Positions 7,938-14,186 of a stretch of 22,958 bases of DNA are shown here, piece after piece. Source of the stretch: a virus; the IMG/VR virus record IMGVR_UViG_3300042731_002664, positions 1 through 22,958 of that record. The stretch is one strand, 5' to 3'. How positions within the stretch are numbered: the first letter of the stretch is position 1; the number at the start of each line of letters is the position of its first letter. The notes under the pieces were generated by a model. The model saw nothing but the letters and a program-made list of their open reading frames with translations, did no database searches and was not told the origin of the DNA. The translations under genes were made by a program, and so were the position numbers.

Positions 7938-7950
7938 GTTTTCCTCTCCT

Positions 7951-7989
7951 CAAATAAAAATAAACGCAGGGACGCGTGGCCCCTGCGTT
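7951..7989 (-). terminator. Rho-independent terminator after the major capsid gene
   Basis: On the minus strand AACGCAGGG and CCCTGCGTT make a perfect 9-bp stem around a 9-base loop, followed at once by TATTTTTATTT. It lies 32 bases after the capsid stop codon and 13 bases before the next start. This is a textbook intrinsic terminator and separates the scaffold-capsid unit from the glycosyltransferase genes. Read-through may still feed the downstream genes. Confidence 0.9.
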
Positions 7990-8021
7990 GTATTTCGTGT
8001 CGCTTTTTTCCAGCGCCCGCT

Positions 8022-9005
8022 TTAGGTGTTCGCACCCACGCTCGATGCCGAGTACACCTTGAACAGTGCCTCCGGCCTCAGTTCCCCGAACCCGAACAGG
8101 CCGTACCAGTACACGTTCATCAGTCTCTGAAGGGCGTCGAACGGTCCGCTCATGCCCATCATGGGAGCCTGGCCCTCGGCGTATGCGATGCACTGGAAGC
8201 CGAGGAAGTACGAGGTGTACAGGTCTACGGTGCCGCTCGCTCCGTCGGAGGTCAACGCGGCGTTGCTGGTCTCTACGAACCGGAAGCCCTCGAACTCGCC
8301 GATCTCTCCGTTGTAGATCTCGGTCGGGTCGACGTACTCCTTCGGAGTGCGCCAGGCACCGGATCCGGTCTCTGCGCGGAGGTCATGGACGGTGTCCGGA
8401 TGGACGATGGCTACGTAGAACCGGCCGTCAGGTTTAGGTACGTTGTTCCGAGCCAGCCTGTTGCGCGCGAACCGGACGTCGGCCGCCGTCAGGAGTGATC
8501 CTGGCGAGGTTGTGATGTCCGTGGCGCTTGTCCCGGTGGCGTACTTGATGTACGCGCTGCCGGTCTGGGCGTCGTAGGCGGCCCGGGCGATCAGGTCGAC
8601 TGAGGTTCCCATGTTATCGCCGACCACCCGTCCTACGGACAGGTCGATGTCAGCGAAGCTCAGGAGCCTGATCTTCTGCGTGGTGGTCACCAGCTTGCCG
8701 TACTCCGCGAGGGAGACGGATTTCTGGGTCTTGCCCATCGTCTCGGCAGTGGGATCGCTTGTCTCGGCGAGGGCTCCGGTTGCCGCGGTCAGGTTGTTGA
8801 AGATCGTGAAGGTCACGGTATCTCCAGGCATCGGATCTCGCTCGCGAATTGTCCACCGCTTCGACTGCGCGAACTGGGCGAAGAACAGCTGGGGCTGGAA
8901 GGCGAACTCGACCGCTCTACTGTAGGCGGTCTGCACCAGGCCCGTGAGGCTTGTGGTGCTCGTGACTGCGAACCAGTTTAGCGGGATTTTGTAGAACCTT
9001 TTCAT
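8022..9005 (-). CDS. Major capsid protein, N4-gp56 family
   Basis: A 327-aa protein. I chose the ATG at 9005 because GGAGG lies 9 bases upstream; an in-frame TTG 36 bases earlier has no such signal. The sequence has N4-gp56-type capsid features: an early AVEFAFQPQLFFAQFAQ segment, a PMPGDTVTFTIFNNL strand region, a KTQKSVSLAEYGKLVTTTQKIRL stretch split over the E-loop, and GRFYVAIVHPDTVHDLRA in the middle. The N-terminus MKRFYKIPLNWFAVTS carries a PLNWFA motif shared in form with the scaffold, a possible protease cleavage site. It follows the scaffold and precedes a strong terminator, as expected for the most highly expressed virion gene. Confidence 0.88.
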   Translation of the reverse strand: MKRFYKIPLNWFAVTSTTSLTGLVQTAYSRAVEFAFQPQLFFAQFAQSKRWTIRERDPMPGDTVTFTIFNNLTAATGALAETSDPTAETMGKTQKSVSLAEYGKLVTTTQKIRLLSFADIDLSVGRVVGDNMGTSVDLIARAAYDAQTGSAYIKYATGTSATDITTSPGSLLTAADVRFARNRLARNNVPKPDGRFYVAIVHPDTVHDLRAETGSGAWRTPKEYVDPTEIYNGEIGEFEGFRFVETSNAALTSDGASGTVDLYTSYFLGFQCIAYAEGQAPMMGMSGPFDALQRLMNVYWYGLFGFGELRPEALFKVYSASSVGANT

Positions 9006-9017
9006 GTTGTCCGTCCT

Positions 9018-9060
9018 CCAAGAAAGTTTTGTGGTTGTCAATTTCTGCTGACTTTCTCGG
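9018..9060 (-). promoter_or_regulatory. Leader hairpin at the major capsid ribosome binding site
   Basis: CCGAGAAAGT and ACTTTCTTGG pair over 10 bp (one G-U) around a 23-base loop. The 3' arm ends within TTGGAGG, the ribosome binding site of the capsid gene. It fills most of the 60-base scaffold-capsid gap. It could stabilise the capsid mRNA 5' end or tune translation. This is seen in sequence only, with function inferred. Confidence 0.4.
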
Positions 9061-9065
9061 CGACG

Positions 9066-9863
9066 TTATCTGACGCCCTGTTGCCGGAAATCGGCGAGCA
9101 GCGCTTCGAGTTCTGCTTCATTCTTGCACTCGTCGATGAGCTGCTCGATGCGTCTCGCATCTGGCCGTCCGGCCGGTCCTTCTGGCGGTGTGTCGTCTCC
9201 GCCCACTTTCGTTTTTGACTTTCCAGAGTCGGTGTCATCGCCGCTGGAGCCAGGAGCAGCTTTCTTGACGACCGTCTGCTGGAACTTCTGTATCCACTTG
9301 ACCTGGTCTCGAATGTCCCCTTGCGGGATCAGGTTGTGGTACTCGACAGGGAGTTCCTCCTTCAGCTCATCGAGCCGTGTCTCGAAGAACTCCCGGGTCT
9401 TCGCTACGTCCTTTTTCAGTATATCATATTTAGGCTCTAATTCGTCAAGAGCCTTTTTGAACTCCTCCTTGTCCTTCATCTCCTTCAGCCGGGCCGCTTC
9501 GTCCCGCTCGGAGATCTCCCGCAGTTTTTGCTTTTTCTCCATGATCTCATGGAGTCGCTTGCGGGCCAGGTCGGAGAGCTTGTCGTTGCTGTCAGCCAGG
9601 ACCTTCATCGCCTTCGTCGTGCGCTTCAGCAGCGCCTTGATCGCCTCCGGGTCGTCGGAGTCGGCCCCTTCCTCCAGCTCGCTGAGCGTGCTCAGGGCCT
9701 GCTCGACCTCCTCGTCCACGATGCGCTTTTTCTCTTCGTCGTCCTGTTGTTCTTCTTTTTCTTCTTCGGCAGGTGTAGTCTCTTCGGAGCCTGGCTCTGG
9801 CTCGGTCTCTGCATCCGAAAACCACCACAGCGGCAGCCCACGGATCCTCTTAAATAGTCCCAT
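9066..9863 (-). CDS. Capsid scaffolding protein
   Basis: A 265-aa, highly charged, coiled-coil protein starting at an ATG with GGGAGG 7 bases upstream. After a short hydrophobic N-terminus (MGLFKRIRGLPLWWFS) comes an acidic Glu/Asp-rich segment (about 17-60). Long helices of Lys/Glu/Leu follow (70-180, for example RKRLHEIMEKKQKLREISER), then a linker and a C-terminal helix-turn-helix (ARRIEQLIDECKNEAELEALL, given as its span 240-260). This composition and the position immediately before the capsid gene fit a scaffold with a C-terminal capsid-binding helix. The PLWWFS motif at residues 11-16 resembles PLNWFA in the capsid N-terminus. No protease catalytic motif is evident in it. Confidence 0.85.
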   Translation of the reverse strand: MGLFKRIRGLPLWWFSDAETEPEPGSEETTPAEEEKEEQQDDEEKKRIVDEEVEQALSTLSELEEGADSDDPEAIKALLKRTTKAMKVLADSNDKLSDLARKRLHEIMEKKQKLREISERDEAARLKEMKDKEEFKKALDELEPKYDILKKDVAKTREFFETRLDELKEELPVEYHNLIPQGDIRDQVKWIQKFQQTVVKKAAPGSSGDDTDSGKSKTKVGGDDTPPEGPAGRPDARRIEQLIDECKNEAELEALLADFRQQGVR

Positions 9864-9865
9864 CT

Positions 9866-9883
9866 GTAAACCTCCCAGTTTAC
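9866..9883 (-). promoter_or_regulatory. Hairpin presenting the scaffold ribosome binding site in its loop
   Basis: GTAAAC and GTTTAC form a perfect 6-bp stem with a 6-base loop TGGGAG that contains most of the ribosome binding site of the scaffold gene. The stem is AT-rich and weak. It may be fortuitous, but matches the pattern at the capsid, tail tube and G leaders. Confidence 0.3.
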
Positions 9884-9895
9884 TATTCTGTTTAT

Positions 9896-9924
9896 ATTCT
9901 AAAGTATTTTTCGATCCCCGTCTA
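9896..9924 (-). promoter_or_regulatory. Candidate sigma-70-type promoter for scaffold and capsid
   Basis: TAGACG (4 of 6 matches to TTGACA), a 17-base spacer and TAGAAT (5 of 6 matches to TATAAT) lie in a conspicuously AT-rich gap between the beta-helix acyltransferase and scaffold genes. The -35 element overlaps the acyltransferase TAG. Transcription would begin near 9888 and end at the terminator at 7951-7989, giving a separate scaffold-capsid mRNA. This is inferred from sequence match only. Confidence 0.45.
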
Positions 9925-10704
9925 CAGCAGTTTCAGCTCCTTCTGCAGTTCCGCGTAGCGCTCCAGGACCCGCTCCTGGACGTCCTCCGGCCAGCGGAAC
10001 CGCAGCGGCCAGTCGTACCAGGTCCCGTACTCCGGATGCACGAACCGGCGGACCGGCATGACCGGCCGGGCCGGATCCCCGGAGTAAACCATGCCCGGCT
10101 CCGGGCAGTCCTTGACCACACTCCCGGCGGTGACGAAACACAGCTCCGCGACCACGGCCCCCGGCATGACCAGGGCGTTCGAGGCGATGCAGCTGAACAG
10201 GCCGATCTGCGGCTTCAGCTCCGTGGGCGAGGGAGGCAGCGGATCGTTTGTCATCTGGACGTTCGCGAACAGCTGCACATAGTCGCACAGCGTCGCCCCC
10301 GGGGTGATCTGGCAGCAGGTCTGCGTCTTCACGTAGTCCCCGATCCAGCCGCGGCCCTCGACGCTGGAGAGTCCTCCCAGTTGAAATCCCTCTCCGATGC
10401 GCATGCCGCTGCGTATAGTGCAGTGGCTGCCCGTCGAGAGCCGCCGCCCGATCACGCTGCCGCCCTGGATCACCGAGTGGCTGCGGATGAGCGAGTCCTC
10501 GCCGATGCACAGCGGCCGCTCGCTCCCGCCAGGGGAGCCGAGCACGCAGTGGCTGTCGATCACCACGCCCTTCTCGATGATCACGTCCGGGTGGATGATC
10601 GTGAACGCGCCGATCACCACGTCGCCTGCGATCGTGCAGCTTTCGTGCACGCGTAGATCCGCGCCCCAGTAGTAGCCCGCCTCTTTGGCCTCTGCGGAGT
10701 TCAT
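9922..10704 (-). CDS. Left-handed beta-helix (hexapeptide) sugar acyltransferase
   Basis: A 260-aa protein whose ATG overlaps the ACP stop (ATGA). Residues 12-200 are hexapeptide repeats of the left-handed beta-helix fold (VVIGAFTIIHPDVIIEKGVV, then SVIQGGSVIGRRL, TPGATLCDYVQLFANVQM). The coil ends with VVAELCFVTAGSVV and a GDPARPV segment typical of nucleotide-sugar N- or O-acyltransferases such as WbpD. A helical tail of about 45 residues follows. At 260 aa it is as long as LpxA, which takes acyl groups from ACP, while the GDPAR ending is more like acetyl-CoA-dependent sugar enzymes. The neighbouring ACP makes an ACP-borne acyl donor plausible. Donor and acceptor cannot be decided from sequence. 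It could supply the WbpD step to the dehydrogenase-oxidoreductase-aminotransferase set near 19-22 kb. Confidence 0.85.
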   Translation of the reverse strand: MNSAEAKEAGYYWGADLRVHESCTIAGDVVIGAFTIIHPDVIIEKGVVIDSHCVLGSPGGSERPLCIGEDSLIRSHSVIQGGSVIGRRLSTGSHCTIRSGMRIGEGFQLGGLSSVEGRGWIGDYVKTQTCCQITPGATLCDYVQLFANVQMTNDPLPPSPTELKPQIGLFSCIASNALVMPGAVVAELCFVTAGSVVKDCPEPGMVYSGDPARPVMPVRRFVHPEYGTWYDWPLRFRWPEDVQERVLERYAELQKELKLL

Positions 10705-10943
10705 GTCTTGACCCCGAACCTCTCCAGCAGCTCCCTCGGCGTCTTGATCGCTTTGATGATCCCGGGGACCTCCTCGACCGGGATCTCCTGCCCGTCCAGG
10801 AACTCATCCACCAGGATCGACAGCATCATCATCTTCGCCATCGAGTCGTATCCGATCAGGCCGGGCAGGTCCGTGTCCAGACCGATCGTCTCCTGCATGT
10901 CCGTGCTCAACGCTCCGAGGAACTTCTCTATCCTCTCGTCCAT
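10701..10943 (-). CDS. Acyl carrier protein
   Basis: An 80-aa acidic helical protein. I chose the ATG at 10943, which has GGAGG 7 bases upstream and follows the KAS III stop by 2 bases; an upstream in-frame start would overlap KAS III and lacks this signal. The phosphopantetheine site is GYDSM, with Ser34 as the attachment residue, followed by the usual helix (MMMLSILVDEF). The length and four-helix pattern fit ACPs or peptidyl-carrier-like proteins. It would need a phosphopantetheinyl transferase, presumably from the host. Its place between KAS III and a beta-helix acyltransferase suggests it carries the acyl group between them. Confidence 0.9.
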   Translation of the reverse strand: MDERIEKFLGALSTDMQETIGLDTDLPGLIGYDSMAKMMMLSILVDEFLDGQEIPVEEVPGIIKAIKTPRELLERFGVKT

Positions 10944-10945
10944 AG

Positions 10946-11860
10946 TTATACCTCCAAAATTGTCGCGGCCCAGGAGTATCCCACCCCGAAGCCGCACAGC
11001 AGCACCTTGTCCCCCACCGAAACGACCCTCCGTTCCATGCAGTCCCGCAGGGCCAGGGGGATCGAGGAGGAGACCGTGTTCCCTGTGTAGCGGATGTCGT
11101 TGTAGAACTTCTCCTGCGGGATCTTCAGCGTGCGCCGCAGGTGGTCCAGCATGTAGTGGTTCGCCTGGTGGAAAATGAAATAATCGACCGCATCGAGTTC
11201 GAGATTGTACCGAGAAACGACCTCACGGACGGCCTTCGGGACCTCCTGGATTGTAAAAGCGAAAATCTCCGCACCGTTCATGGTCAGGGTCCCGTAGCGC
11301 GGGACGATCAGGTTCTCCGCACCGCGGCCGTCGGTGCCGAACACGAACGACGGGTGCGGCAGGCTGTAGCTGACCAGTGTGGCCGTGGCCCCGTCTCCGA
11401 AGATCATGCGGTTCCCGGCGTCCTCCTTCGCAATATGCTGGGTGTACGCTTCGCTGGTCACCAGCAGGACCTGGTTCGCCTGGTTGCTGAACAGCAGCCC
11501 ATTCGCCAGGCTCAGGCCGTACACGTAGCCGGAGCAGCCGAGGTTGATGTCGAGGGCCCCGATGTCGGTCCGCAGGCCCAGGCGCTCCTGCAGGATGCAG
11601 GCCAGGTTCGGCAGGTGGTACTCCGAGGACTGGGTGCACAGGATGACATAGTCAATTAGTGACAGGTCGTGACGATCTACTACCTGCTGCGCAGCCTTCA
11701 GCGCCATGAACAGAATCGACTCGCCATCCGCCACGTGCCGCCGGGTCACCCCGATCTTCGAGGCGGCCCGCTTGACGTTATACTCGGGGACCTCCTCCTG
11801 CAGCATCTCGTTCGTGAGCACCTGCTCGGGCAGATGGTATCCGATATCGACAAGTCTCAT
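10946..11860 (-). CDS. 3-oxoacyl-ACP synthase III (FabH-like KAS III)
   Basis: A 304-aa thiolase-fold protein with the full KAS III triad: Cys109 in INLGCSGYVYGL, His231 in FIFHQANHYML, and Asn261 in YTGNTVSSSIPLAL. It also has the C-terminal GFGVGYSWAATIL that is diagnostic for the family. KAS III enzymes condense an acyl-CoA with malonyl-ACP, and some relatives instead transfer acyl groups to sugars or amines. The gene starts 4 bases after the kinase stop and ends 2 bases before the ACP ATG. The length is slightly short of the usual about 320 aa. The presence of its own ACP argues for a dedicated acyl product and not for general fatty acid synthesis. Confidence 0.93.
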   Translation of the reverse strand: MRLVDIGYHLPEQVLTNEMLQEEVPEYNVKRAASKIGVTRRHVADGESILFMALKAAQQVVDRHDLSLIDYVILCTQSSEYHLPNLACILQERLGLRTDIGALDINLGCSGYVYGLSLANGLLFSNQANQVLLVTSEAYTQHIAKEDAGNRMIFGDGATATLVSYSLPHPSFVFGTDGRGAENLIVPRYGTLTMNGAEIFAFTIQEVPKAVREVVSRYNLELDAVDYFIFHQANHYMLDHLRRTLKIPQEKFYNDIRYTGNTVSSSIPLALRDCMERRVVSVGDKVLLCGFGVGYSWAATILEV

Positions 11861-11864
11861 GGCC

Positions 11865-12734
11865 TCACCCCCTCGTGGCCAGATGTACGATCCGCTCCAC
11901 GCCCTCTTCGATGCTCAGCTTCTCCGTGTCCACGACCCAGTCCGGGTTCACCGGCACCTCATACGGGTCGTCGTAGCCGGTGAAATGCTTGATCTCCCCG
12001 GCCTTGGCCTTCGCCCACATCCCCTTGACGTCACGCTTGGCACAGGTCGCCGCCTCGGCCCTGACGTAGACCTCGTAGAACGGGACCCGCTCCTGGCCCG
12101 CGGTGAACCGGGCGGATCCGCGAAACTGCCGGTACGGTGAGACGAACGCGCACAGGACCACGATGCCCATCGTCGCCAGCTTCGTGGCCACCTCCGCGGC
12201 GTTGTGGATGTTCTTGCCGCGGTCGGTCTTGCCGAACCCCATCCGGTCCTTCATGTACACGTGGCGGAACTCGTCCCCGTCCAGGGTCTCCACCATGACC
12301 CCGTCCCGGCGCAGGCGCTCGGCGGCCCCGCGCAGCAGGGTCGTCTTGCCCGCACAGGGCAGCCCGGTCATCCAGATGATCCGGCCCCGGCCGCCGTTGA
12401 ACTTCACCAGGGCGTTCTCGCGGATCTCGGTGCCGCTGATCCGCTGGATCTCCTCCGGTGCCTCCACCAGGGCGTACCCGACGCCGCGGCCCACGACGAC
12501 CTGGTCGATGTCCGGCAAGTCAATAATTCGTAGCGACCCGGATCCAATTTCCTCGCTGAACTCCTCCTCGATCAGGGCCCGCCGCAGCTCCATGCTGAAT
12601 GGGTTCTTCACGCTCACCGGCGTGTCCCGGATCGCCACGCAGACCTTGTGCCCGTTGTTGAGGAACGACCGCATGATGTAGACGTGGCCCTCGTGCAGCG
12701 GCATCCACCGCCCGATGAACAGCTTGTAACTCAC
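11865..12734 (-). CDS. Nucleotidyltransferase - adenylylsulfate (APS) kinase fusion
   Basis: Starting at the GTG that overlaps the previous stop (GTGA), the protein has 289 aa. An upstream in-frame ATG would only add translated codons of the previous gene in a wrong frame. Residues 3-115 are an HxGH-type nucleotidyltransferase (FIGRWMPLHEGHVYIM at 6-21, ISGTEIRE at 99-106), closest in motif to NMN adenylyltransferase/cytidylyltransferase-like domains. Residues 118-289 are a canonical APS kinase: P-loop GLPCAGKTT (124-132), LDGDEFRH, GFGKTDRGKNIHNAAEVA, FVSPYRQFR, RDVKGMWAKAKAGEI and DDPYEVPVNPD. APS kinase makes PAPS, the donor for sulfotransferases, and one is encoded at 13503-14186. The role of the N-terminal domain is unknown. 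It might make APS or another activated nucleotide, but it is far smaller than ATP sulfurylase. Confidence 0.92.
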   Translation of the reverse strand: MSYKLFIGRWMPLHEGHVYIMRSFLNNGHKVCVAIRDTPVSVKNPFSMELRRALIEEEFSEEIGSGSLRIIDLPDIDQVVVGRGVGYALVEAPEEIQRISGTEIRENALVKFNGGRGRIIWMTGLPCAGKTTLLRGAAERLRRDGVMVETLDGDEFRHVYMKDRMGFGKTDRGKNIHNAAEVATKLATMGIVVLCAFVSPYRQFRGSARFTAGQERVPFYEVYVRAEAATCAKRDVKGMWAKAKAGEIKHFTGYDDPYEVPVNPDWVVDTEKLSIEEGVERIVHLATRG

Positions 12735-12898
12735 TCCGGCCGTTCCTTTTTCGTCGGACGCTTCTCCGCATCCCGCAGCGCCAGCTGTTGCGCCGCCCTC
12801 CGCGCCGCCGGGTTCCCGCACGGGTAGCGGTGCTTTTCTCCTCGTTTGCCCCAGCGGGCGAAACAGCCTCGGGTATCCTTGCCAGTTTCAATCGCCAT
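12731..12898 (-). CDS. Small basic two-cysteine protein, paralogue 2
   Basis: A 55-aa ORF starting at the ATG directly after the stop of its paralogue (TGAATG) and ending in a GTGA overlap with the kinase fusion. It has TGKDTRGCFARWGKRG near the N-terminus and YPCG around residue 26, then an Ala/Arg-rich helix. Two cysteines (12 and 27) and the spacing between them are conserved with the protein at 12899-13066. I do not recognise a function. Small basic proteins of this sort occur among phage head genes. The conserved motif and exact coupling on both sides make it a real gene. Confidence 0.8.
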   Translation of the reverse strand: MAIETGKDTRGCFARWGKRGEKHRYPCGNPAARRAAQQLALRDAEKRPTKKERPE

Positions 12899-13066
12899 TC
12901 ACTTCCCCTTCCAGCCCGAGGCCCTGACGGCCTGGCCCTGTTTGGCGGCCTTCTTTTTGGCCCGCTCCCGGGCCCGCACATCGCCGCACCTGTAGTGGTA
13001 TCTCTTGCCGCTCCCGCCCCACTGGGCGAAGCAGCCTTTCGAGTCCTTCCCAGTTTTGACTGGCAT
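12899..13066 (-). CDS. Small basic two-cysteine protein, paralogue 1
   Basis: A 55-aa ORF whose ATG overlaps the stop of the tiny ORF before it (TGATG). It begins MPVKTGKDSKGCFAQWGGSG and continues to YRCG, with the same Cys12/Cys27 pattern, Trp16 and Gly positions as its tandem paralogue, then a Lys/Arg/Ala-rich C-terminal part. The two probably arose by duplication. Function unknown. A zinc- or nucleic-acid-binding role is possible but only two cysteines are present, so it would need dimerisation or other ligands. Confidence 0.8.
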   Translation of the reverse strand: MPVKTGKDSKGCFAQWGGSGKRYHYRCGDVRARERAKKKAAKQGQAVRASGWKGK

Positions 13067-13113
13067 CAGCGCCTCCGCTTTTTCTTCTTCTTTTTACACT
13101 TCTTTTTTGCCAT
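13066..13113 (-). CDS. Possible 15-aa Lys/Arg-rich peptide gene
   Basis: A tiny ORF of sequence MAKKKCKKKKKKRRR is joined by TGATG overlaps to the gene before and the gene after it. Twelve of 15 residues are Lys or Arg. The exact coupling on both sides suggests translation, either as a product or as a ribosome-passing link in the operon. No Shine-Dalgarno of its own is obvious. It could also be a remnant of a longer gene. Confidence 0.4.
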   Translation of the reverse strand: MAKKKCKKKKKKRRR

Positions 13114-13274
13114 CAGCTTGTCACCTTCTTCTTCCGGCCGATCCGGTGGCCTTTCTTCTTCTGCCACTGAGCCAGGGCCCAGGGATTAATCCCACGTTTG
13201 CCCTTCAGCCGTTTGATTTGTCGCTCTACGGTCTTCGGCCGTTTTACTTTACGGCGTTTTCTTTTTCCCGCCAT
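13113..13274 (-). CDS. Small, very basic protein (53 aa)
   Basis: ATG at 13274, stop overlapping the next ATG. The protein starts MAGKRKRRKVKRPKTVERQ, has a central INPWALAQWQKKKGH segment and ends in a basic tail. About 45 percent of residues are Lys or Arg by eye. It overlaps the end of the upstream basic gene by 26 bases in another frame. Function unknown. A DNA- or RNA-binding virion component would suit the charge, but there is no recognisable domain. Confidence 0.65.
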   Translation of the reverse strand: MAGKRKRRKVKRPKTVERQIKRLKGKRGINPWALAQWQKKKGHRIGRKKKVTS

Positions 13275-13506
13275 TCACGTGCCCCTTCGATCGAGCCGCG
13301 GTCTTCCAGGCGTCTGGGACCTTGACGTGCCTGGAGAATGTTCGGCGGCTGACCTTGCGTCCTTTTAGTCTGAAGCCGTCCCGCTCGCCGTTGATCCAGC
13401 GCTGCTTGTTCGAGCTGACCGTGCGGTCCAGCGCCTTCAGCGACTTCATCCGGCCCCCGGATTTGGGCGGCCTTGACCTGCGTTTCGCTTGCTCTCCCAG
13501 CTTCAC
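13249..13506 (-). CDS. Basic hypothetical protein (85 aa)
   Basis: I chose the GTG at 13506, which overlaps the sulfotransferase stop (GTGA) and has GGAGG 5 bases upstream; an ATG four codons earlier lies inside that ribosome binding site. The protein is rich in Lys, Arg, Ser and Gly (KRRSRPPKSGGRMKSLKAL, later GFRLKGRKVSRRTFSRHVKV). No membrane segment or known motif. It opens the cluster of small basic genes between the sulfotransferase and the APS kinase fusion. Confidence 0.65.
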   Translation of the reverse strand: MKLGEQAKRRSRPPKSGGRMKSLKALDRTVSSNKQRWINGERDGFRLKGRKVSRRTFSRHVKVPDAWKTAARSKGHVNGGKKKTP

Positions 13507-14186
13507 TCTATCCTCCATTTTTCCAGATATGGGCTGACTTTGGCAATCCTCTCTCGGCTGATCACATCGCCGAGCGCGGCCAGGATCCGGTCCACCTGCT
13601 CCTCGCTCAGCACAGGATCCTCCGGCTTGCCCTCGTTTCTGCGGCCCGGGCGGACCGGCTTCTTGTCCCAGGTCTCCGCCAGGTAGGTCTGCCAGGCCCG
13701 GACATTCTCCTCGGCCCGGGGGACGATCTGCGTCAGGTAGGCAAAGAACTGGCTGCAGGCGGTCGGGTCCCCGAACAGGTCGAAGTAGACGCTCAGGTTG
13801 TGCACCGGGTTGTAGCCCTTGCTTTTCCGCTTCGCCCGCTCCTGGACGATCCGGTGGTCCTGCGTCCAGTAGTTCTCGCTCTCGGCCCTCAGCCAGGCCA
13901 GCGCCTGGTCGAACTTCCCCGGCCGCAGGATCTCGCGGTCCAGGAACGGCCAGCTCGCCATGATGTCCACCGGATGGCGGACCGTGCGCACGAAAATGAT
14001 CGGCATGTGGCGGTACAGCAGCGACAGGTCCACCAGGCCGTGGTCACTCTGCATCGGGTGCAGGGCGCAGCCCTCGGCGAGCTTTGCATAGCAGATGTCC
14101 TCTGTACACCGGCTGAACATCCGCTCCATCAGGGTGGTCCCGCTCCGCGGCGCACCGAAACTGATCAGCACCAGCTTGCTCGGCAT
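13503..14186 (-). CDS. Sulfotransferase (PAPS-dependent)
   Basis: A 227-aa protein whose ATG overlaps the previous stop (TGATG). Residues 8-20 (ISFGAPRSGTTLM) are the 5'-phosphosulfate-binding loop. Residues 63-79 (IIFVRTVRHPVDIMASW) are the 3'-phosphate-binding segment with Arg70 and Ser78. Both are hallmarks of the Sulfotransfer families. The protein is a little short compared with the usual 250-300 aa but both cofactor motifs are intact. No signal peptide, so it acts in the cytosol. It would move sulfate from PAPS to a hydroxyl or amine of a sugar, lipid or protein. The APS kinase fusion 0.8 kb downstream can supply PAPS, so the two likely work together. Confidence 0.88.
   Translation of the reverse strand: MPSKLVLISFGAPRSGTTLMERMFSRCTEDICYAKLAEGCALHPMQSDHGLVDLSLLYRHMPIIFVRTVRHPVDIMASWPFLDREILRPGKFDQALAWLRAESENYWTQDHRIVQERAKRKSKGYNPVHNLSVYFDLFGDPTACSQFFAYLTQIVPRAEENVRAWQTYLAETWDKKPVRPGRRNEGKPEDPVLSEEQVDRILAALGDVISRERIAKVSPYLEKWRIE

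Noticed and set aside
5739-8498. A 919-codon open frame on the plus strand
   Set aside because: It lies antisense to the bimodular glycosyltransferase and capsid genes, is dominated by Val/Leu/Arg/His typical of reverse-frame reading of GC-rich genes, and has no domain motifs.
9034-9045. TTGACA upstream of the capsid gene as a -35 promoter element
   Set aside because: No acceptable -10 element occurs 16-19 bases downstream; the position there is occupied by the ribosome binding site. I prefer the leader hairpin reading.
9124-10656. A 510-codon plus-strand open frame rich in Ser
   Set aside because: Antisense to scaffold and the acyltransferase; the Ser runs are the complement of Glu/Lys codons in the scaffold.
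9922-10704. LpxA as the identity of the beta-helix acyltransferase
   Set aside because: The length fits, but the C-terminal GDPAR segment and the sugar-enzyme context fit WbpD-like nucleotide-sugar acyltransferases better; lipid A synthesis by a phage is not otherwise supported here.
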